A DNA stretch of 64,000 bases from Pseudomonas lopnurensis (lineage in GTDB: Bacteria; Pseudomonadota; Gammaproteobacteria; Pseudomonadales; Pseudomonadaceae): positions 16,997 to 80,996 of the forward strand of contig NZ_JADDIX010000099.1 of assembly GCF_015070855.1 (NCBI RefSeq). Reading direction: 5' to 3'. Below the pieces are notes generated by a model. It saw only the letters and a list, made by a program, of their open reading frames with translations, made no database searches and was not told the origin of the DNA. The position numbers and the translations under genes are program-made. Of the stretch, positions 1-14,154 are shown in pieces. The first letter of the stretch is position 1. Each line of letters opens with the position of its first letter.

Positions 1-563
1 GTCTGCCGCAAGGTCATCGTCGGTTCGCCAGACAGCGGATGGCCGACCGGCACGGCCAGCAGCAGGCGATCGGTGCTGAAGTGCAACACCTGCAGCCCCG
101 CGGCCTGCACCGGTCCGGCGATGATGCCCATGTCCGTGCTGCCATCCAGTACGCCGCGCACGATGTCGCGGCTCAGCCGTTCCTGCAGGTCTACCGTCAC
201 GCCGGGACGCTGGGCGAGAAAGCCTGCCAGCACCTCGGGGAGAAATTCGGTCACTGCCGTGGTGTTGGCGAAGATGCGGATATGCCCGGCCGAGTCGGTG
301 CCGTATGCGGTGAACTCGCTTTTCAGGTAATCCACCTGGCGCATGATCAGCCGCGCATGCTGCAGGAGCTTCTGCCCGGCCGGCGTCAGCTCCACGCCAC
401 GGCTGTCGCGGTAGAGCAGGCGGCTGTCGAGCTGGCCTTCCAGCGCCTTGATCCGTGCGCTGGCCGCCGCCGGCGAAAGGTGCGCGCGACGTGCACCCTG
501 GGTCAGGCTGGGCGATTCGGCGATATGGATGAACAGGCGCAGGTCGGCCAGATCGAAATGCAT
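1..563 (-). CDS. LysR-type transcriptional regulator (3' part outside window)
   Basis: Translating the minus strand from the ATG at 561-563 gives a LysR-family N-terminus: MHFDLADLRLF, then a winged helix with SLTQGARRAHLSPAAASARIKAL, followed by ELTPAG and the start of the ligand-binding domain (HIRIFANTTAVTEFLPE). About 187 residues are visible and the C-terminal half runs off the window edge. It is transcribed divergently from the itaconate operon, the usual layout for a LysR activator of a neighbouring pathway, and P. aeruginosa has a LysR gene at the same place (PA0877). Its inferred job is to control the ich-ccl operon in response to itaconate or an itaconate-derived metabolite. It is clearly paralogous to the second LysR gene at 12111-13025. 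Confidence 0.9.
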   Translation of the reverse strand, partial: MHFDLADLRLFIHIAESPSLTQGARRAHLSPAAASARIKALEGQLDSRLLYRDSRGVELTPAGQKLLQHARLIMRQVDYLKSEFTAYGTDSAGHIRIFANTTAVTEFLPEVLAGFLAQRPGVTVDLQERLSRDIVRGVLDGSTDMGIIAGPVQAAGLQVLHFSTDRLLLAVPVGHPLSGEPTMTLRQ

Positions 564-758
564 GGCAGAGTTTCCACTGGATTCTTGTAACCGGCTTGCT
601 GGTGATCCGGCTCGAGCTCGGCAACGATCGCCCGCAAGCGGGCTCCTACGGTTTTGGCGTTCAGCTTAGCCGAACGCCGGTGTTGGTAAATACAAATTCT
701 CGGAACGCCGAGTTCGTAGCATGCTGCGGCAAAACAAGACAACACCGGAAGCCCCGCA
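564..758. promoter_or_regulatory. Divergent promoter region between LysR gene and itaconate operon
   Basis: This 195-bp gap separates the divergent LysR and ich genes, so it must hold both promoters and probably the LysR operator. It contains a REP-type hairpin fragment (629-650, arms GCCCGC/GCGGGC followed by TCCTACG). It also has an AT-rich patch near 683-697 (TTGGTAAATACAAA) that resembles a LysR-type TTG/CAA dyad and could overlap the ich -10 region. The exact operator and start sites cannot be fixed by eye. Confidence 0.5.
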
Positions 759-1580
759 ATGACCGACACCTCCGCCTGGATTGGCCGCCGCGAAGAAGTC
801 CACGACCAGCTCAGCCGCAACCTGCTGATGCGCATCGCCGCCACCTTCGGCGAAACCACTCCCGCCCATAGCGAAGCGTTGCCGCCGCTGTGGCAATGGT
901 GCTTCTTCCAGGAGCCGATCGCCGAAAGCGGACTGGGCGAGGACGGGCATCCGGCCCGTGGCGGGTTCCTGCCGCCGGCGGACAATCGCAACCGCATGTG
1001 GGCGGGCGGTCGCGTCGAGTTCTTCCATCCGCTGGAGGCCGGCAGCGAAGCGCGGCGTGTGTCCACCATCAAGCACATCGAGGAAAAGCACGGCCGCACC
1101 GGCGCGCTGCTGTTCGTCACCGTGCAGCACGATTACCTGCAGGATGGCCGCCTGGCCATCCGCGAAGAGCAGGACATCGTCTACCGCGAGCCCAGTCCGC
1201 CGAAGACCAGCAGCGGCGAGCCGATGATCGCCGGCGACTGGCGCGAGGCGGTGACGCCGACCTCGACGCTGCTGTTTCGCTATTCCGCCGTGACCTTCAA
1301 TGGCCATCGCATCCATTACGACTGGCCCTACGTCACCGAAACCGAAGGCTATTCGGGGCTGGTGGTGCACGGCCCGCTGATCGCCACGCTCAACCTGCGC
1401 GCCTTCTGCCGCGCCAACCCCGAGGCGCGCCTGAAGCGCTTCGCCTACCGTGGCCTGCGTCCGCTGATCGCGCCGCAGCCGTTCGAGGTCGGCGGACGCA
1501 TCGTCGCGCCGGGCAAGGCCGAACTCTGGGCCGGCGATCACCATGGCCTGGCGCAGAAGGCCGAAGTGGAATTCGACTGA
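759..1580 (+). CDS. ich: Itaconyl-CoA hydratase (MaoC/FAS1-like hot-dog dehydratase)
   Basis: A 273-residue protein of the mesaconyl-C4-CoA/itaconyl-CoA hydratase type. It has an N-terminal FAS1-like dehydratase half (GGFLPPADNRNRMWAGGRVEF) and a C-terminal MaoC-like half with the hydratase segment RYSAVTFNGHRIHYDWPY, followed by EGYSGLVVHGPL. In the P. aeruginosa and Yersinia itaconate pathways this enzyme hydrates itaconyl-CoA to (S)-citramalyl-CoA in the cytosol. The identification rests on these motifs together with the co-located CoA-transferase and citramalyl-CoA lyase. It is first in the operon, directly after the LysR-divergent promoter. The ATG at 759 lacks a strong Shine-Dalgarno sequence. 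Confidence 0.88.
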   Translation: MTDTSAWIGRREEVHDQLSRNLLMRIAATFGETTPAHSEALPPLWQWCFFQEPIAESGLGEDGHPARGGFLPPADNRNRMWAGGRVEFFHPLEAGSEARRVSTIKHIEEKHGRTGALLFVTVQHDYLQDGRLAIREEQDIVYREPSPPKTSSGEPMIAGDWREAVTPTSTLLFRYSAVTFNGHRIHYDWPYVTETEGYSGLVVHGPLIATLNLRAFCRANPEARLKRFAYRGLRPLIAPQPFEVGGRIVAPGKAELWAGDHHGLAQKAEVEFD

Positions 1581-1590
1581 ACAGCGAATC

Positions 1591-1677
1591 GTAGGGTGGA
1601 TCGGGACGCGCAGTCGTCGCTTTTTTACATCCACCGAAAGACCGACCGGTGGATCGGTAAAGCGTGATCCACCCTGC
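1591..1677. repeat. Palindromic intergenic repeat, family A copy 1
   Basis: Ends in GTAGGGTGGATC and GATCCACCCTGC with an internal smaller hairpin (CATCCACCG / CGGTGGATC). It fills the gap between ich and the acyl-CoA dehydrogenase gene. It belongs to the same family as the elements at 2886, 4724, 4875, 10496 and 10604, and is the most diverged copy. Confidence 0.85.
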
Positions 1678-1713
1678 GTCTGCCGCGACAACGAGAAGTT
1701 TTGAGGAACCGAG

Positions 1714-2877
1714 ATGACGCCGCACAAGAATGAAGAACTGAACGCCATCCGCGAAGGCGTGCGCGCCCTGTGTGCCGAATTCCCCGCCGAGTACTGGCGC
1801 AAGATCGACGAGGAGAAGGGCTTTCCCGAGGCCTTCGTCACGGCGCTGACCCAGGCCGGCTGGCTGTCGGCGATGATCCCGGAAGAGTACGGCGGTTCCG
1901 GCCTCGGCCTGGCCGAAGCCTCGGTGATCCTCGAGGAGGTAAACCGTTGCGGCGGCAATTCCGGCACCGTGCATGGGCAGATGTACAACATGTTCACCCT
2001 GCTCAGGAACGGCAGTGAGGAGCAGAAGCGTTACTACCTGCCGAAGCTGGCCAGCGGCGAGCTGCGCCTGCAGTCCATGGGTGTCACCGAGCCCACCACG
2101 GGCACCGACACCACCAAGATCAAGACTACGGCGGTGAAGCAGGGCGACAAGTACGTCATCAACGGGCAGAAGGTCTGGATCTCGCGCATCCAGCACTCGG
2201 ACCTGATGATCCTGCTGGCGCGCACCACGCCGCTGGCCGAGGTGCAGCGCAAGTCCGAGGGCATGTCGATCTTCCTCGTCGACCTGCGTGAGGCCATCGG
2301 CAACGGCCTGACCGTGCAGCCGATCGCCAACATGGTCAACCACGAAACCAACGAGCTGTTCTTCGACAACCTGGAGATCCCGGCCAGCAGCCTGATCGGC
2401 GAAGAGGGCAAGGGCTTCCGTTACATCCTCGACGGGCTCAATGCCGAGCGCACGCTGATCGCCGCCGAATGCATCGGCGACGGCCGCTGGTTCATCGAGA
2501 AGGCCAGCGCCTACGCCCGCGACCGCGTGGTGTTCGGCCGGCCCATCGGGCAGAACCAGGGTGTGCAGTTCCCCATCGCCGAGGCGCACATCGAGATCGA
2601 GGCGGCCGACCTGATGCGCTGGCGCGCTTGTGAGGAATACGACAGCGGTCGCAACGCCGGCGCCGCCGCCAACATGGCCAAGTATCTGGCGGCCAAGGCC
2701 AGCTGGGAAGCGGCCAACGCCTGTCTGCAGACCCACGGCGGCTTCGGCTTCGCCAACGAATACGATGTCGAGCGCAAGTTCCGCGAGACGCGCCTGTACC
2801 AGGTGGCGCCGATCTCCACCAACCTGATCCTGTCGTACGTGGCCGAGCACTTGCTGGAGCTGCCACGCTCGTTTTGA
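1714..2877 (+). CDS. Acyl-CoA dehydrogenase family protein of the itaconate operon
   Basis: A 387-residue acyl-CoA dehydrogenase of standard family length. Visible features are the N-terminal helical domain, the flavin-binding signature around QSMGVTEPTTGTDTTKIKT, the strand segment INGQKVWISRIQHSD, and the C-terminal helices with RVVFGRPIGQNQGVQFPIAEAH and CLQTHGGFGFANEYDVERKFRE. It should use FAD and act on a CoA thioester. The position matches the acyl-CoA dehydrogenase of the P. aeruginosa itaconate cluster (PA0879), which is not one of the three enzymes required for itaconate cleavage, so its true substrate is unknown. A family A repeat lies on each side. Confidence 0.88.
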   Translation: MTPHKNEELNAIREGVRALCAEFPAEYWRKIDEEKGFPEAFVTALTQAGWLSAMIPEEYGGSGLGLAEASVILEEVNRCGGNSGTVHGQMYNMFTLLRNGSEEQKRYYLPKLASGELRLQSMGVTEPTTGTDTTKIKTTAVKQGDKYVINGQKVWISRIQHSDLMILLARTTPLAEVQRKSEGMSIFLVDLREAIGNGLTVQPIANMVNHETNELFFDNLEIPASSLIGEEGKGFRYILDGLNAERTLIAAECIGDGRWFIEKASAYARDRVVFGRPIGQNQGVQFPIAEAHIEIEAADLMRWRACEEYDSGRNAGAAANMAKYLAAKASWEAANACLQTHGGFGFANEYDVERKFRETRLYQVAPISTNLILSYVAEHLLELPRSF

Positions 2878-2885
2878 CGGCGAAC

Positions 2886-4715
<1,830 letters not shown>

Positions 4716-4723
4716 GGGGAGAC

Positions 4724-4794
4724 GTAGGGTGGATCGCGCTTCATCGATCCACCGAACGGATTCCGGTGGATGTGAAAGGCGACATCCACCCTAC
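4724..4794. repeat. Palindromic intergenic repeat, family A copy 3
   Basis: GTAGGGTGGATCGCGCTTC at the left and GACATCCACCCTAC at the right, with an internal ATCCACCG/CGGTGGAT stem. It differs from copy 4 at only a few bases (for example GAACGGATTC versus GAGCGGATCC), which suggests a recent duplication. Confidence 0.9.
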
Positions 4795-4874
4795 GCCGCT
4801 AAGCCTCGCGAGCGGGGCGGGCTCTGGATGTTGGGCTTCGCCGCCCGACCCAACCGGTTGGCTGGAGCCAGATC

Positions 4875-4945
4875 GTAGGGTGGATCGCGCTTCATCGATC
4901 CACCGAGCGGATCCCGGTGGATGTGAAAGGCGACATCCACCCTAC
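4875..4945. repeat. Palindromic intergenic repeat, family A copy 4
   Basis: Nearly identical to the element at 4724-4794, including the downstream GCCGCTAAGC. The duplicated unit is therefore about 150 bp including the spacer. Confidence 0.9.
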
Positions 4946-5066
4946 GCCGCTAAGCATGTTGAGGTGAACGTAGGGTGGGCTTCAGCCCACCACCACGCGC
5001 CGGCGGGCTGAAGGCCCTTACGAACGTGCCATCAGGTTGGCCTGAACCAAATTGCAGGAAAATGCT

Positions 5067-6272
5067 ATGAACGACACCCAAGCCAAACCCCGTCCCCTCG
5101 ACGGCATCACCGTGGTCAGCCTCGAGCACGCCATTGCCGCGCCGTTCTGCACGCGCCAGCTGGCCGATCTCGGCGCACGGGTGATCAAGATCGAGCGCCC
5201 CGGCGCAGGCGACTTCGCCCGCGGCTACGATGAGCGCGTCGACGGCCTGGCCTCGCATTTCGTCTGGACCAACCGTTCCAAGGAAAGCCTGACCCTGGAC
5301 GTCAAGCAGGACGCCGCCAGCCAGGTGCTCGATCAACTGCTGGGCAATGCCGACGTGCTGGTGCAGAACCTCGCACCGGGCGCCGCCGCGCGCATGGGGC
5401 TGTCGTTCGAGACGCTGCACGAGCGCTTCCCGCGGCTGATCGTCTGCGACATCTCCGGCTATGGCGACGGTGGGCCCTATGAACAGAAGAAGGCCTACGA
5501 CCTGCTGATCCAGAGCGAGGGCGGCTTTCTCTCCGTTACTGGCGGGCCGGGCGAAACCGAGATGGCCAAGGCCGGCTGCTCCATCGCCGACATCGCCGCC
5601 GGCATGTACGCCTACACCGGCGTGCTCTCGGCGCTGATGCTGCGCGACAAGACCGGCGAGGGCAGCCGCGTCGACGTGACCATGCTGGAAAGCCTGGTGG
5701 AGTGGATGGGCTACCCGCTGTACTACGCCTACGACGGCGCGCCGCCACCACCACGCGCCGGTGCCGCCCACGCCACCATCTACCCCTACGGGCCGTTCCC
5801 CACCGGCGATGGCGGCACGGTGATGCTCGGCCTGCAGAACGAGCGCGAGTGGCTGCTGTTCTGCGAGAAGGTGCTGCTGCAACCGGAACTGGCGCAGGAC
5901 GAGCGCTTCTCGGCCAACTTCAAACGTTCGGAAAATCGCGAGGCGCTGCGCGCCATCATCATCGAGCGCTTTTCCCGGCTGAGCGCCGAAGAAGTGATCG
6001 CCCGCCTGGACGCCGCGCCGATCGCCAACGCCCACGTCAACGACATGGCCGGCGTCTGGGCCCATCCGCAGCTCGCGGCACGCCAGTCCTGGGGCGCGGT
6101 GGACAGCCCGTCGGGGCGTCTGCCGGCGTTGCTGCCGCCAGGGCGCAACAGTGCCTTCGCGCCGCGCATGGACCCGATCCCAGCCCTCGGCCAACACACC
6201 GATGCGCTGCTCGCCGAGCTGGGCTATGCGCCGGGCGACATCCAGCGCCTGCACGAGCAGGGCGCGGTGTGA
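5067..6272 (+). CDS. ict: Itaconate CoA-transferase (class III, CaiB/BaiF family)
   Basis: A 401-residue class III CoA-transferase that should move CoA (from succinyl-CoA in characterised homologues) to itaconate, the first step of itaconate degradation. Family marks are LEHAIAAPFCTRQLADLGARVIKIERPG at the N-terminus, VLVQNLAPGAAARMGL, and the presumed catalytic Asp175 in CSIADIAAGM, where formyl-CoA transferase has its active-site aspartate. The ATG at 5067 was chosen over an upstream TTG because AGGAA lies a few bases before it and the protein then starts like its relatives. It is followed after 28 bp by ccl, and corresponds to P. aeruginosa PA0882. Confidence 0.88.
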   Translation: MNDTQAKPRPLDGITVVSLEHAIAAPFCTRQLADLGARVIKIERPGAGDFARGYDERVDGLASHFVWTNRSKESLTLDVKQDAASQVLDQLLGNADVLVQNLAPGAAARMGLSFETLHERFPRLIVCDISGYGDGGPYEQKKAYDLLIQSEGGFLSVTGGPGETEMAKAGCSIADIAAGMYAYTGVLSALMLRDKTGEGSRVDVTMLESLVEWMGYPLYYAYDGAPPPPRAGAAHATIYPYGPFPTGDGGTVMLGLQNEREWLLFCEKVLLQPELAQDERFSANFKRSENREALRAIIIERFSRLSAEEVIARLDAAPIANAHVNDMAGVWAHPQLAARQSWGAVDSPSGRLPALLPPGRNSAFAPRMDPIPALGQHTDALLAELGYAPGDIQRLHEQGAV

Positions 6273-6300
6273 CGTGCCTGAAGAATTCAAGGAGCTATCG

Positions 6301-8171
<1,871 letters not shown>

Positions 8172-8375
8172 GTCGCCAGGCACTGCCACGGGCGAACGTC
8201 GCGCGACCGCAACGGGTGCGCGACGCATAGCCCCCTTGTCGCTCGGCAATGTGACGCCGTGCCGGTTCCCGCCGGCGCGTCGGCGCAGCGCTGGCGCATA
8301 TGAAGGGGGGCCGCGTTTTTTTGCTCGGCCGAACGCCTATGCTGATGATTCGAACAATCGTCAGGAGACGTCGGC

Positions 8376-9266
8376 ATGAGCCATTACGCCTTCGTCAGCA
8401 CCCCGGTGCTGAATATCGCCTATCTCGAATGGAATCCCCGTGGCCGTCAGGTGGCGGTGCTGGTGCACGGCTGGCCGGATGGCCCGGAGAGCTGGAGCGC
8501 CGTCGCCGAGCATCTGGTCGCCGCCGGTTATCGTGTGCTCTGCCCGACGCTGCGCGGTTTCGGGCAGACGCGTTTCATCGACCCGCTGACCCCGCGCAGT
8601 GGCCAGTTGGCCGCGCTGGGACGTGATCTGCTCGACTTCATCGATGCGCTGCGCCTCGATCAGCCGGTGCTGGTCGGCCACGACTGGGGCGCGCGGGCGG
8701 TGGCCAACGCCTGTGGTCTGCGCCATCACGCGGCCGCGCGGCTGGTGATGCTTTCGGTGGGTTATGGCAGCAACGATCCGAGCCAGCAGATTTCCCTGAT
8801 CCAGGCGCGCAACTACTGGTATCACTGGTACATGGCCACGCCGCGCGGCGAGCGTACGCTCGTCGAGGATCGCGTGGCCTTCACGCGCTTGCTCTGGGAT
8901 ATCTGGTCGCCGGCCGGCTGGTACGCCGAGGCGGATTTCGCCCAGGCTGCCGAAGCGTTCGACAATCCGGACTGGGCCGCGGTGGTGCTGCATTCCTACC
9001 GGCACCGCTGGGGCTTCGTCGAGGGCGATCCGGCCTATGTGCAGGACGAGGCACTGCTGCAGCCCACGCCGGTGCTGGCGGTACCGACGCTGGTGCTGCA
9101 CGGCGAGGCGGATACTTGCAACGCACCGGACAGCTCGGCGGGGCGGGAAAGCTTCTTCAGCGGGGCGTACCACCGCCGGCTATTGCCGGGCGTCGGCCAT
9201 TTTCCCCAGCGCGAAGCGCCCGATGCGGTGGCCGATGCCATTCTGACGTTCTGCCAGGGCGTCTGA
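8376..9266 (+). CDS. Alpha/beta hydrolase, epoxide-hydrolase-like
   Basis: A 296-residue alpha/beta hydrolase with an aspartate nucleophile. HGWPDGPESW forms the oxyanion-hole HGxP motif, GHDWGARA carries nucleophile Asp103 instead of serine, GEADTCN supplies an acid and GVGHFPQREAP the catalytic histidine. This set is typical of epoxide hydrolases and haloalkane dehalogenases; thioesterase or lactonase activity cannot be excluded. There is no signal peptide, so it is cytosolic. It lies 204 bp after the TRAP receptor and upstream of the convergent HMG-CoA-lyase-family gene, so its link to acid catabolism is only positional. Confidence 0.8.
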   Translation: MSHYAFVSTPVLNIAYLEWNPRGRQVAVLVHGWPDGPESWSAVAEHLVAAGYRVLCPTLRGFGQTRFIDPLTPRSGQLAALGRDLLDFIDALRLDQPVLVGHDWGARAVANACGLRHHAAARLVMLSVGYGSNDPSQQISLIQARNYWYHWYMATPRGERTLVEDRVAFTRLLWDIWSPAGWYAEADFAQAAEAFDNPDWAAVVLHSYRHRWGFVEGDPAYVQDEALLQPTPVLAVPTLVLHGEADTCNAPDSSAGRESFFSGAYHRRLLPGVGHFPQREAPDAVADAILTFCQGV

Positions 9267-9432
9267 GAGCCCGCGTGCGCTAGCGCGCGAACCCGGTCGG
9301 AAAGCCGCCGGGCTCGAGCTCTTCAGCCAAACAGGGTGTGGACGGAGAGACTCGAACGCTCAGACCGGATTGTTGAGCCCCGCACGGCATTCACTCGCGA
9401 GAACGGAAAAAGCCGGCTCAGGCGCCTAAGTA

Positions 9433-9530
9433 AGCACAGAGAGTACGTTGTAGGAGCGCGCCATGCGCGCGAATCGCGGGCGTGGCCCGCTCCTACATAA
9501 TCCTGCAACCAGCTTTTGGCATTAAGCATT
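9433..9530. repeat. REP-type composite repeat, copy 1
   Basis: Contains TAAGCACAGAGAGTAC, then a long palindrome TGTAGGAGCGCGCC ... GGCCCGCTCCTACA (9449-9497), then a tail with ATCCTGCAACCAGCTT. The same three-part unit recurs at 14274-14371, so the repeat is about 100 bp and not only the hairpin. Confidence 0.8.
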
Positions 9531-9534
9531 AGGC

Positions 9535-10470
9535 TCAGGCGCCGGCTTCCTGCATCCACTTCGGTTTCGGATAGCGGCGATCCGCCTTGCCGGCCTTGAG
9601 CACGGCTCCCGGCACCTCGTGGCCGACCAGTTGCGGCAGGTCGGCGGCGCACTGCAACAGCCGGTCGAGATCGACGCCGGTTTCCAGCCCCATGCGCTGG
9701 AACATGTGCACCAGGTCCTCGCTGCAGATATTGCCGCTGGCACCCGGCGCATAGGGGCAGCCACCGAGGCCGCCGAGCGACGCGTCGAAGCGGTCGATAC
9801 CGGCATTCAGCGCCGCCAATGCGTTGGCCAGGCCCATGCCGCGGGTATTGTGGAAATGCGCGGTGAACACGGCTTCGGGCCAGCGCTGCAGCGCCGCACG
9901 ACAGATGCGCTCGACCTGCGTCGGATCGGCCATGCCGGTGGTGTCGCAAAGGGTGATGCCCTGCACGCCGATCTCCAGCAGGCGCTGTGCCAGTTCGTAG
10001 ATGCGTTGCTCGGGTACCTCGCCCTCGAACGGGCAACCGAAGGTGGTGGACAACGAGGCGTTGACGAACACGCCGCTGCCACGGGTGACTTCGATGATCT
10101 CGCGGAACTGCGCCAGCGACTGCTCGGGCGTCATGCGCAGGTTGGCCAGGCCGTGGGTATCGCTGGCCGACATCACCAGGTTGATCTCGTCCACCGCGCA
10201 GGCCAGCGCGCGTTCGCAGCCCTTCACGTTGGGCACCAGCACAGTGTATTCGACACCCGGCACGCGGCGGATGCCGCGCATCACCTCCTCGGCGTCGCGC
10301 AGGTTCGGGATGGCCTTGGGCGAGGTGAAGGAGGTGACCTCGATCTTCGCCAGGCCGGTATCCGAAAGGCGGTCGATCAGCGCGATCTTGACCTCGGTCG
10401 GCACGAAATTCGATTCGATCTGGAAGCCGTCACGGGTGGCGACTTCCTGGATGTACAGGCGTTTGCTCAT
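9535..10470 (-). CDS. HMG-CoA lyase family enzyme (DRE-TIM aldolase)
   Basis: A 311-residue DRE-TIM metallolyase close to 3-hydroxy-3-methylglutaryl-CoA lyase. It begins IQEVATRDGFQIE (the R-D-G metal and substrate residues), contains IEVTSFTSPKAIPNL, GITLCDTTGMADP and TAHFHNTRGMGLANALAAL (the HxH metal ligands), and the signature GGCPYAPGASGNICSEDL whose cysteine is catalytic in HMG-CoA lyase. It should cleave a 3-hydroxy-3-methyl acyl-CoA to acetyl-CoA and a keto acid or acetoacetate. The start at 10470 (MSKRLYIQEVA) excludes an upstream extension made of repeat sequence. It pairs with the CoA-transferase at 10730-11932, so the substrate is probably a free dicarboxylic hydroxy acid activated by that enzyme. 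Confidence 0.87.
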   Translation of the reverse strand: MSKRLYIQEVATRDGFQIESNFVPTEVKIALIDRLSDTGLAKIEVTSFTSPKAIPNLRDAEEVMRGIRRVPGVEYTVLVPNVKGCERALACAVDEINLVMSASDTHGLANLRMTPEQSLAQFREIIEVTRGSGVFVNASLSTTFGCPFEGEVPEQRIYELAQRLLEIGVQGITLCDTTGMADPTQVERICRAALQRWPEAVFTAHFHNTRGMGLANALAALNAGIDRFDASLGGLGGCPYAPGASGNICSEDLVHMFQRMGLETGVDLDRLLQCAADLPQLVGHEVPGAVLKAGKADRRYPKPKWMQEAGA

Positions 10471-10495
10471 CGGTGAATCCTGTCGGTTATGGGCG

Positions 10496-10571
10496 GTAGG
10501 GTGGATGACGCTCCATCCATCCACCGTTTCGGCAATGTCACGGTGGATGAAAAAAGCGTCATCCACCCTAC
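10496..10571. repeat. Palindromic intergenic repeat, family A copy 5
   Basis: GTAGGGTGGATGACGC at the left and GCGTCATCCACCCTAC at the right form a perfect outer stem; ATCCACCG/CGGTGGAT form an inner stem. It is the first half of a tandem pair upstream of the HMG-CoA-lyase-family gene. Confidence 0.92.
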
Positions 10572-10603
10572 GTTGTTGGCTCGAAGCTTGTGGCCTGTAG
10601 TTC

Positions 10604-10678
10604 GTAGGGTGGATGACGCTCCACCCATCCACCGTTTCGGCAATGTCACGGTGGATGAAAAAGCGTCATCCACCCTAC
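10604..10678. repeat. Palindromic intergenic repeat, family A copy 6
   Basis: Almost identical to the element at 10496-10571 and separated from it by a 32-bp spacer (GTTGGCTCGAAGCTTGTGGC). A related spacer, GTTGGCTTGAAGCTTGTGGC, follows it, so a unit of about 105 bp is tandemly duplicated between the HMG-lyase-family and CoA-transferase genes. Confidence 0.92.
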
Positions 10679-10729
10679 GCGGTACGCTGTTGGCTTGAAG
10701 CTTGTGGCTTGCAGCTTGGCGCTGTTTTC

Positions 10730-11932
10730 TCAGATGATCCCGCGCTCGCGCAGGCCCTGCCGTTGTGCGTCGGTGAGGCCGAGCCCGGCCAGCACGTCGT
10801 CGGTGTGCTCGCCCAGCTGCGGGCCGCCGTGGCCGATGCGCCCCGGTGTGCGCGACAGCTTGGGCAGCACGCCCGGCACCTTGAGCGGGCCGGCGAAGGT
10901 CTCGACCTGCTCGATCATCTGCCGTGCCAGGTAATGCGGGTCCTTGACGATGTCGGCGGCGGTGTAGGGATAGCCGGCCGGTACGCGGGCGCCCTTGAGG
11001 GCCTCGATCACTTCGTCGCGGTCATGGCCGATGGTCCACTCGCCGATGGCTGTATCGATCAGCTCGGCGTGCTGGGCGCGGCCGTCGTTGTGGGCGAAGC
11101 GCGGATCGTCGGCCAGGTCCTGGCGACCCATCAGGCACATCAGGCGCTTGTAGATGCTGTCGCCGTTGCCGGCGATCAGCACGTAGGCGCCGTCCTTGCA
11201 CAGGTAGGAGTTGGACGGCGTGATCCCCGGCAGCGCACTGCCGGCCGGCTCGCGCACATAGCCGAAGGCGTCGTATTCGGGCACCAGGCTTTCCATCATG
11301 GCGAACACCGATTCGTACAGCGCCACGTCGATCTCCTGGCCCAGGCCGCTGCGGCTGCGCTCCTGCAAGGCGAGCAGCACGCCGATGACGCCATACAGCG
11401 AGGACAGCGAGTCGCCGATGCTGACACCGACGCGCACCGGCGGCTGACCCGGATAGCCGGACAGGTGGCGCAGGCCGCCCATGGCTTCGCCGATCACGCC
11501 GAAACCCGGCAGGTCGCGGTAAGGGCCGGTCTGTCCGTAGCCGGAGATGCGCAGCATGATCAGGCGCGGGTTGAGTTTCGACAGCGCGTCCCAGCCCAGG
11601 CCCCATTCTTCCAGCGTGCCGGGGCGGAAGTTCTCGATCAGGATGTCGGCCTCGACCACCAGCTGGCGGACGATGGCCTGGCCTTCGGCAGCCTTGAGGT
11701 CCAGCGTCACCGAGCGCTTGTTGCGCGACTGCACGTGCCACCACAGCGAGGTGCCGTCCTTGAGCTTGCGCCATTTGCGCAGCGGATCGCCGACCTTCGG
11801 CGGTTCGATCTTGATCACCTCGGCGCCGAATTCGCCGAGCAGCTTGCTGGCGAAGGGGCCGGCGATCAGCTGGCCCATCTCGATCACCTTGAGGCCTTGC
11901 AGCGGCAGGTTCTTCTCGGTCTGTTCGTTCAT
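10730..11932 (-). CDS. Class III CoA-transferase (CaiB/BaiF family), second module
   Basis: A 400-residue class III CoA-transferase with GLKVIEMGQLIAGPFASKLLGEFGAEVIKIE, DILIENFRPGTLEEWGLG and the presumed catalytic Asp174 in VSIGDSLSSLYG. It is only distantly similar to ict, so it is not a simple duplicate. It is transcribed with the HMG-CoA-lyase-family gene and divergently from a LysR regulator. The start MNEQTEK at 11932 was preferred over an upstream in-frame ATG that would place coding sequence in the promoter. It probably activates a hydroxy-dicarboxylate (citramalate or 3-hydroxy-3-methylglutarate are candidates) for cleavage by the lyase; the substrate is inferred, not seen. Confidence 0.85.
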   Translation of the reverse strand: MNEQTEKNLPLQGLKVIEMGQLIAGPFASKLLGEFGAEVIKIEPPKVGDPLRKWRKLKDGTSLWWHVQSRNKRSVTLDLKAAEGQAIVRQLVVEADILIENFRPGTLEEWGLGWDALSKLNPRLIMLRISGYGQTGPYRDLPGFGVIGEAMGGLRHLSGYPGQPPVRVGVSIGDSLSSLYGVIGVLLALQERSRSGLGQEIDVALYESVFAMMESLVPEYDAFGYVREPAGSALPGITPSNSYLCKDGAYVLIAGNGDSIYKRLMCLMGRQDLADDPRFAHNDGRAQHAELIDTAIGEWTIGHDRDEVIEALKGARVPAGYPYTAADIVKDPHYLARQMIEQVETFAGPLKVPGVLPKLSRTPGRIGHGGPQLGEHTDDVLAGLGLTDAQRQGLRERGII

Positions 11933-12110
11933 CGCAACACCTGTGTCGGGTCGATTCATGAGCGCAGGATGACCGAGAGCCACGCCGTGGACAATTGCCG
12001 AATAGCCAAGGATGGTTTCGTGTTTCGCGAAGCTGTTCTACGAGAGCCCTTTGCGGCGGCAGGTCGTTCGGTGCATCCTTCGCCGCCTGCGAATATGGGA
12101 GAGCCCCCAC
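11933..12110. promoter_or_regulatory. Divergent promoter with LysR-type operator candidate
   Basis: The 178-bp gap between the divergent CoA-transferase and LysR genes contains AATTGC-N6-GCCAAG at 11993-12010, which includes a TTG-N9-CAA dyad of the LysR T-N11-A type. The same 12 defined bases occur in inverted orientation upstream of the second TRAP receptor gene (13067-13084). Confidence 0.6.

Positions 12111-14154
<2,044 letters not shown>

Larger units (their letters stand above)
4716..5066. repeat. Repeat-filled intergenic gap upstream of ict
   Basis: This 351-bp gap has no gene. It holds two nearly identical 71-bp family A palindromes (4724-4794 and 4875-4945), a GTTGGGC/GACCCAAC palindrome between them (4830-4855), and a fourth hairpin (4970-5021, GTAGGGTGGGCTT ... 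GCTGAAGGCCCTTAC). So many palindromes inside an operon may create RNA processing or attenuation points before ict. Confidence 0.8.

Noticed and set aside
39..590. Open frames on the plus strand at the left edge
   Set aside because: They lie opposite the LysR gene, whose minus-strand translation has a clear helix-turn-helix and effector domain; the plus-strand products have no recognisable features.
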